64,000 nt of DNA from Arenibacter sp041392165 (GTDB taxonomy: Bacteria > Bacteroidota > Bacteroidia > Flavobacteriales > Flavobacteriaceae). Below, piece after piece: positions 63,577-64,000 of this stretch. Made by a program: the position numbers and the translations under genes. The notes below the pieces were generated by a model that saw only the letters and a program-made list of their open reading frames with translations, ran no database searches and was not told the DNA's origin. The stretch's first letter is position 1. The number at the start of each line of letters is the position of its first letter. The stretch is from positions 1 through 64,000 of the forward strand of contig JAWKMN010000003.1 in the NCBI GenBank assembly GCA_041392165.1. Direction: 5' to 3'.

Positions 63577-64000
63577 CTATAGCGTCAATGTTTTGAACTC
63601 TCTGGTCAGGTCTGTCAGGGACCGTTCCACTCCCATCCGCTCCAAGGACGAGGCCCCCACAAAGCCGTGAAGGCCATTGCAGTGCTCCAGTACGTACCTC
63701 ACGTCCGAAGGGGTGTTGATCGGTCCCCCATGGGCAAGAAGGAAGGTATCGGGGTTCGCTTTCTTTACGGCGTCCACGATCTTTTGGGTGCGCTCAAGGG
63801 CATCCTCCATCGAAGCGGTGGCGTTGGTGACCCCTATGGATCCGCCCACAGTTGTTCCTACGTGCGCGATCACGGCATCCGCCCCCACGTCCGCCATCTG
63901 TACGGCCTCTTCCGGTCTGCCCACATACACGATGGAGAACAGGTCCATCTTCGTGGCCAGATCCACCATATCGACTTCTTTTTGGAAGCTCATCCCCGTT
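63577..64000 (-). CDS. Phosphoenolpyruvate hydrolase family TIM barrel, 5'-truncated by the window edge
   Basis: At least 138 residues visible; the frame stays open to the window end and the family is about 275 residues long, so the start lies outside. The ATG at 63993 is internal: TGMSFQKEVDMVDLA matches the middle of the barrel. Seen are GADAVIAHVGTTVGGSIG, NPDTFLLAHGGPINTPSDV and CNGLHGFVGASSLERM, typical of the PEP-hydrolase/Tm-1-partner family. It is upstream of the cupin and ThuA genes in the same direction. G+C is very high here. Confidence 0.85.
   Translation of the reverse strand, partial: TGMSFQKEVDMVDLATKMDLFSIVYVGRPEEAVQMADVGADAVIAHVGTTVGGSIGVTNATASMEDALERTQKIVDAVKKANPDTFLLAHGGPINTPSDVRYVLEHCNGLHGFVGASSLERMGVERSLTDLTREFKTLTL

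Overview
The window looks like a chromosomal segment from a marine-type member of the Flavobacteriaceae (Bacteroidota). The evidence is a PorP/SprF protein next to a giant protein with a gliding-motility/type IX secretion C-terminal domain, a TonB-dependent receptor, a two-part ISAon1-like transposase, candidate promoters of the Bacteroidota form TAnnTTTG, no Shine-Dalgarno pattern, and intergenic DNA full of short palindromic and low-complexity repeats. No rRNA, tRNA or CRISPR array was seen.

Layout. (1) 0.1-3.6 kb, minus: four carbohydrate-type enzymes (OMP-decarboxylase-fold enzyme, zinc alcohol dehydrogenase, SDR, xylose-isomerase-like TIM barrel) ending at a 16-bp-stem terminator. (2) 4.0-10.5 kb: TonB-dependent receptor, a beta-propeller/phosphoesterase lipoprotein broken by one frameshift, and a saccharopine-dehydrogenase-family protein. 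(3) 11.0-14.7 kb, plus: zinc dehydrogenase, altronate-dehydratase-family protein (two frameshifts) and a sugar-lactonase-type amidohydrolase, a likely oxidative deoxy-sugar or uronate route. (4) dnaK at 15.2-17.1 kb and a small unknown gene. (5) 18.5-35.8 kb, minus: an export locus of TolC-like protein, HlyD-like adaptor, ATPase, five tandem MacB/FtsX-type permeases of about 800 residues, and a second ATPase. It is divergent from an NtrC-type sigma-54 activator and a histidine kinase whose sensor part is only two membrane helices. (6) 39-46 kb: degenerate receiver, YegP-like protein, metE divergent from an Lrp/AsnC regulator, LytTR regulator, and a WYL regulator divergent from a DinB-family gene with two matching operator-like palindromes. 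(7) 46.6-56.6 kb: PorP/SprF gene and a cell-surface adhesin-type gene of about 2509 codons cut in two by an IS with an exact 8-bp target duplication. (8) 57.1-59.4 kb: DUF4202 protein and a CPA1 cation/proton antiporter. (9) 59.7-64 kb, minus, partly much richer in G+C: a five-module lipoprotein (propeller dehydrogenase-like, HEAT, carbohydrate/PA14-like, blue copper, ThuA), a cupin and the end of a phosphoenolpyruvate-hydrolase-family gene that runs off the window.

The most unusual region is the five-permease export array with its own sigma-54 two-component system. Its 135-bp permease spacers are almost identical, which points to tandem duplication or gene conversion. Three otherwise intact genes carry single-base losses (four in all). 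Two of these lie in runs of G/C, so sequencing error has to be excluded before they are called pseudogenes. All statements come from reading the sequence by eye; no database search was run.
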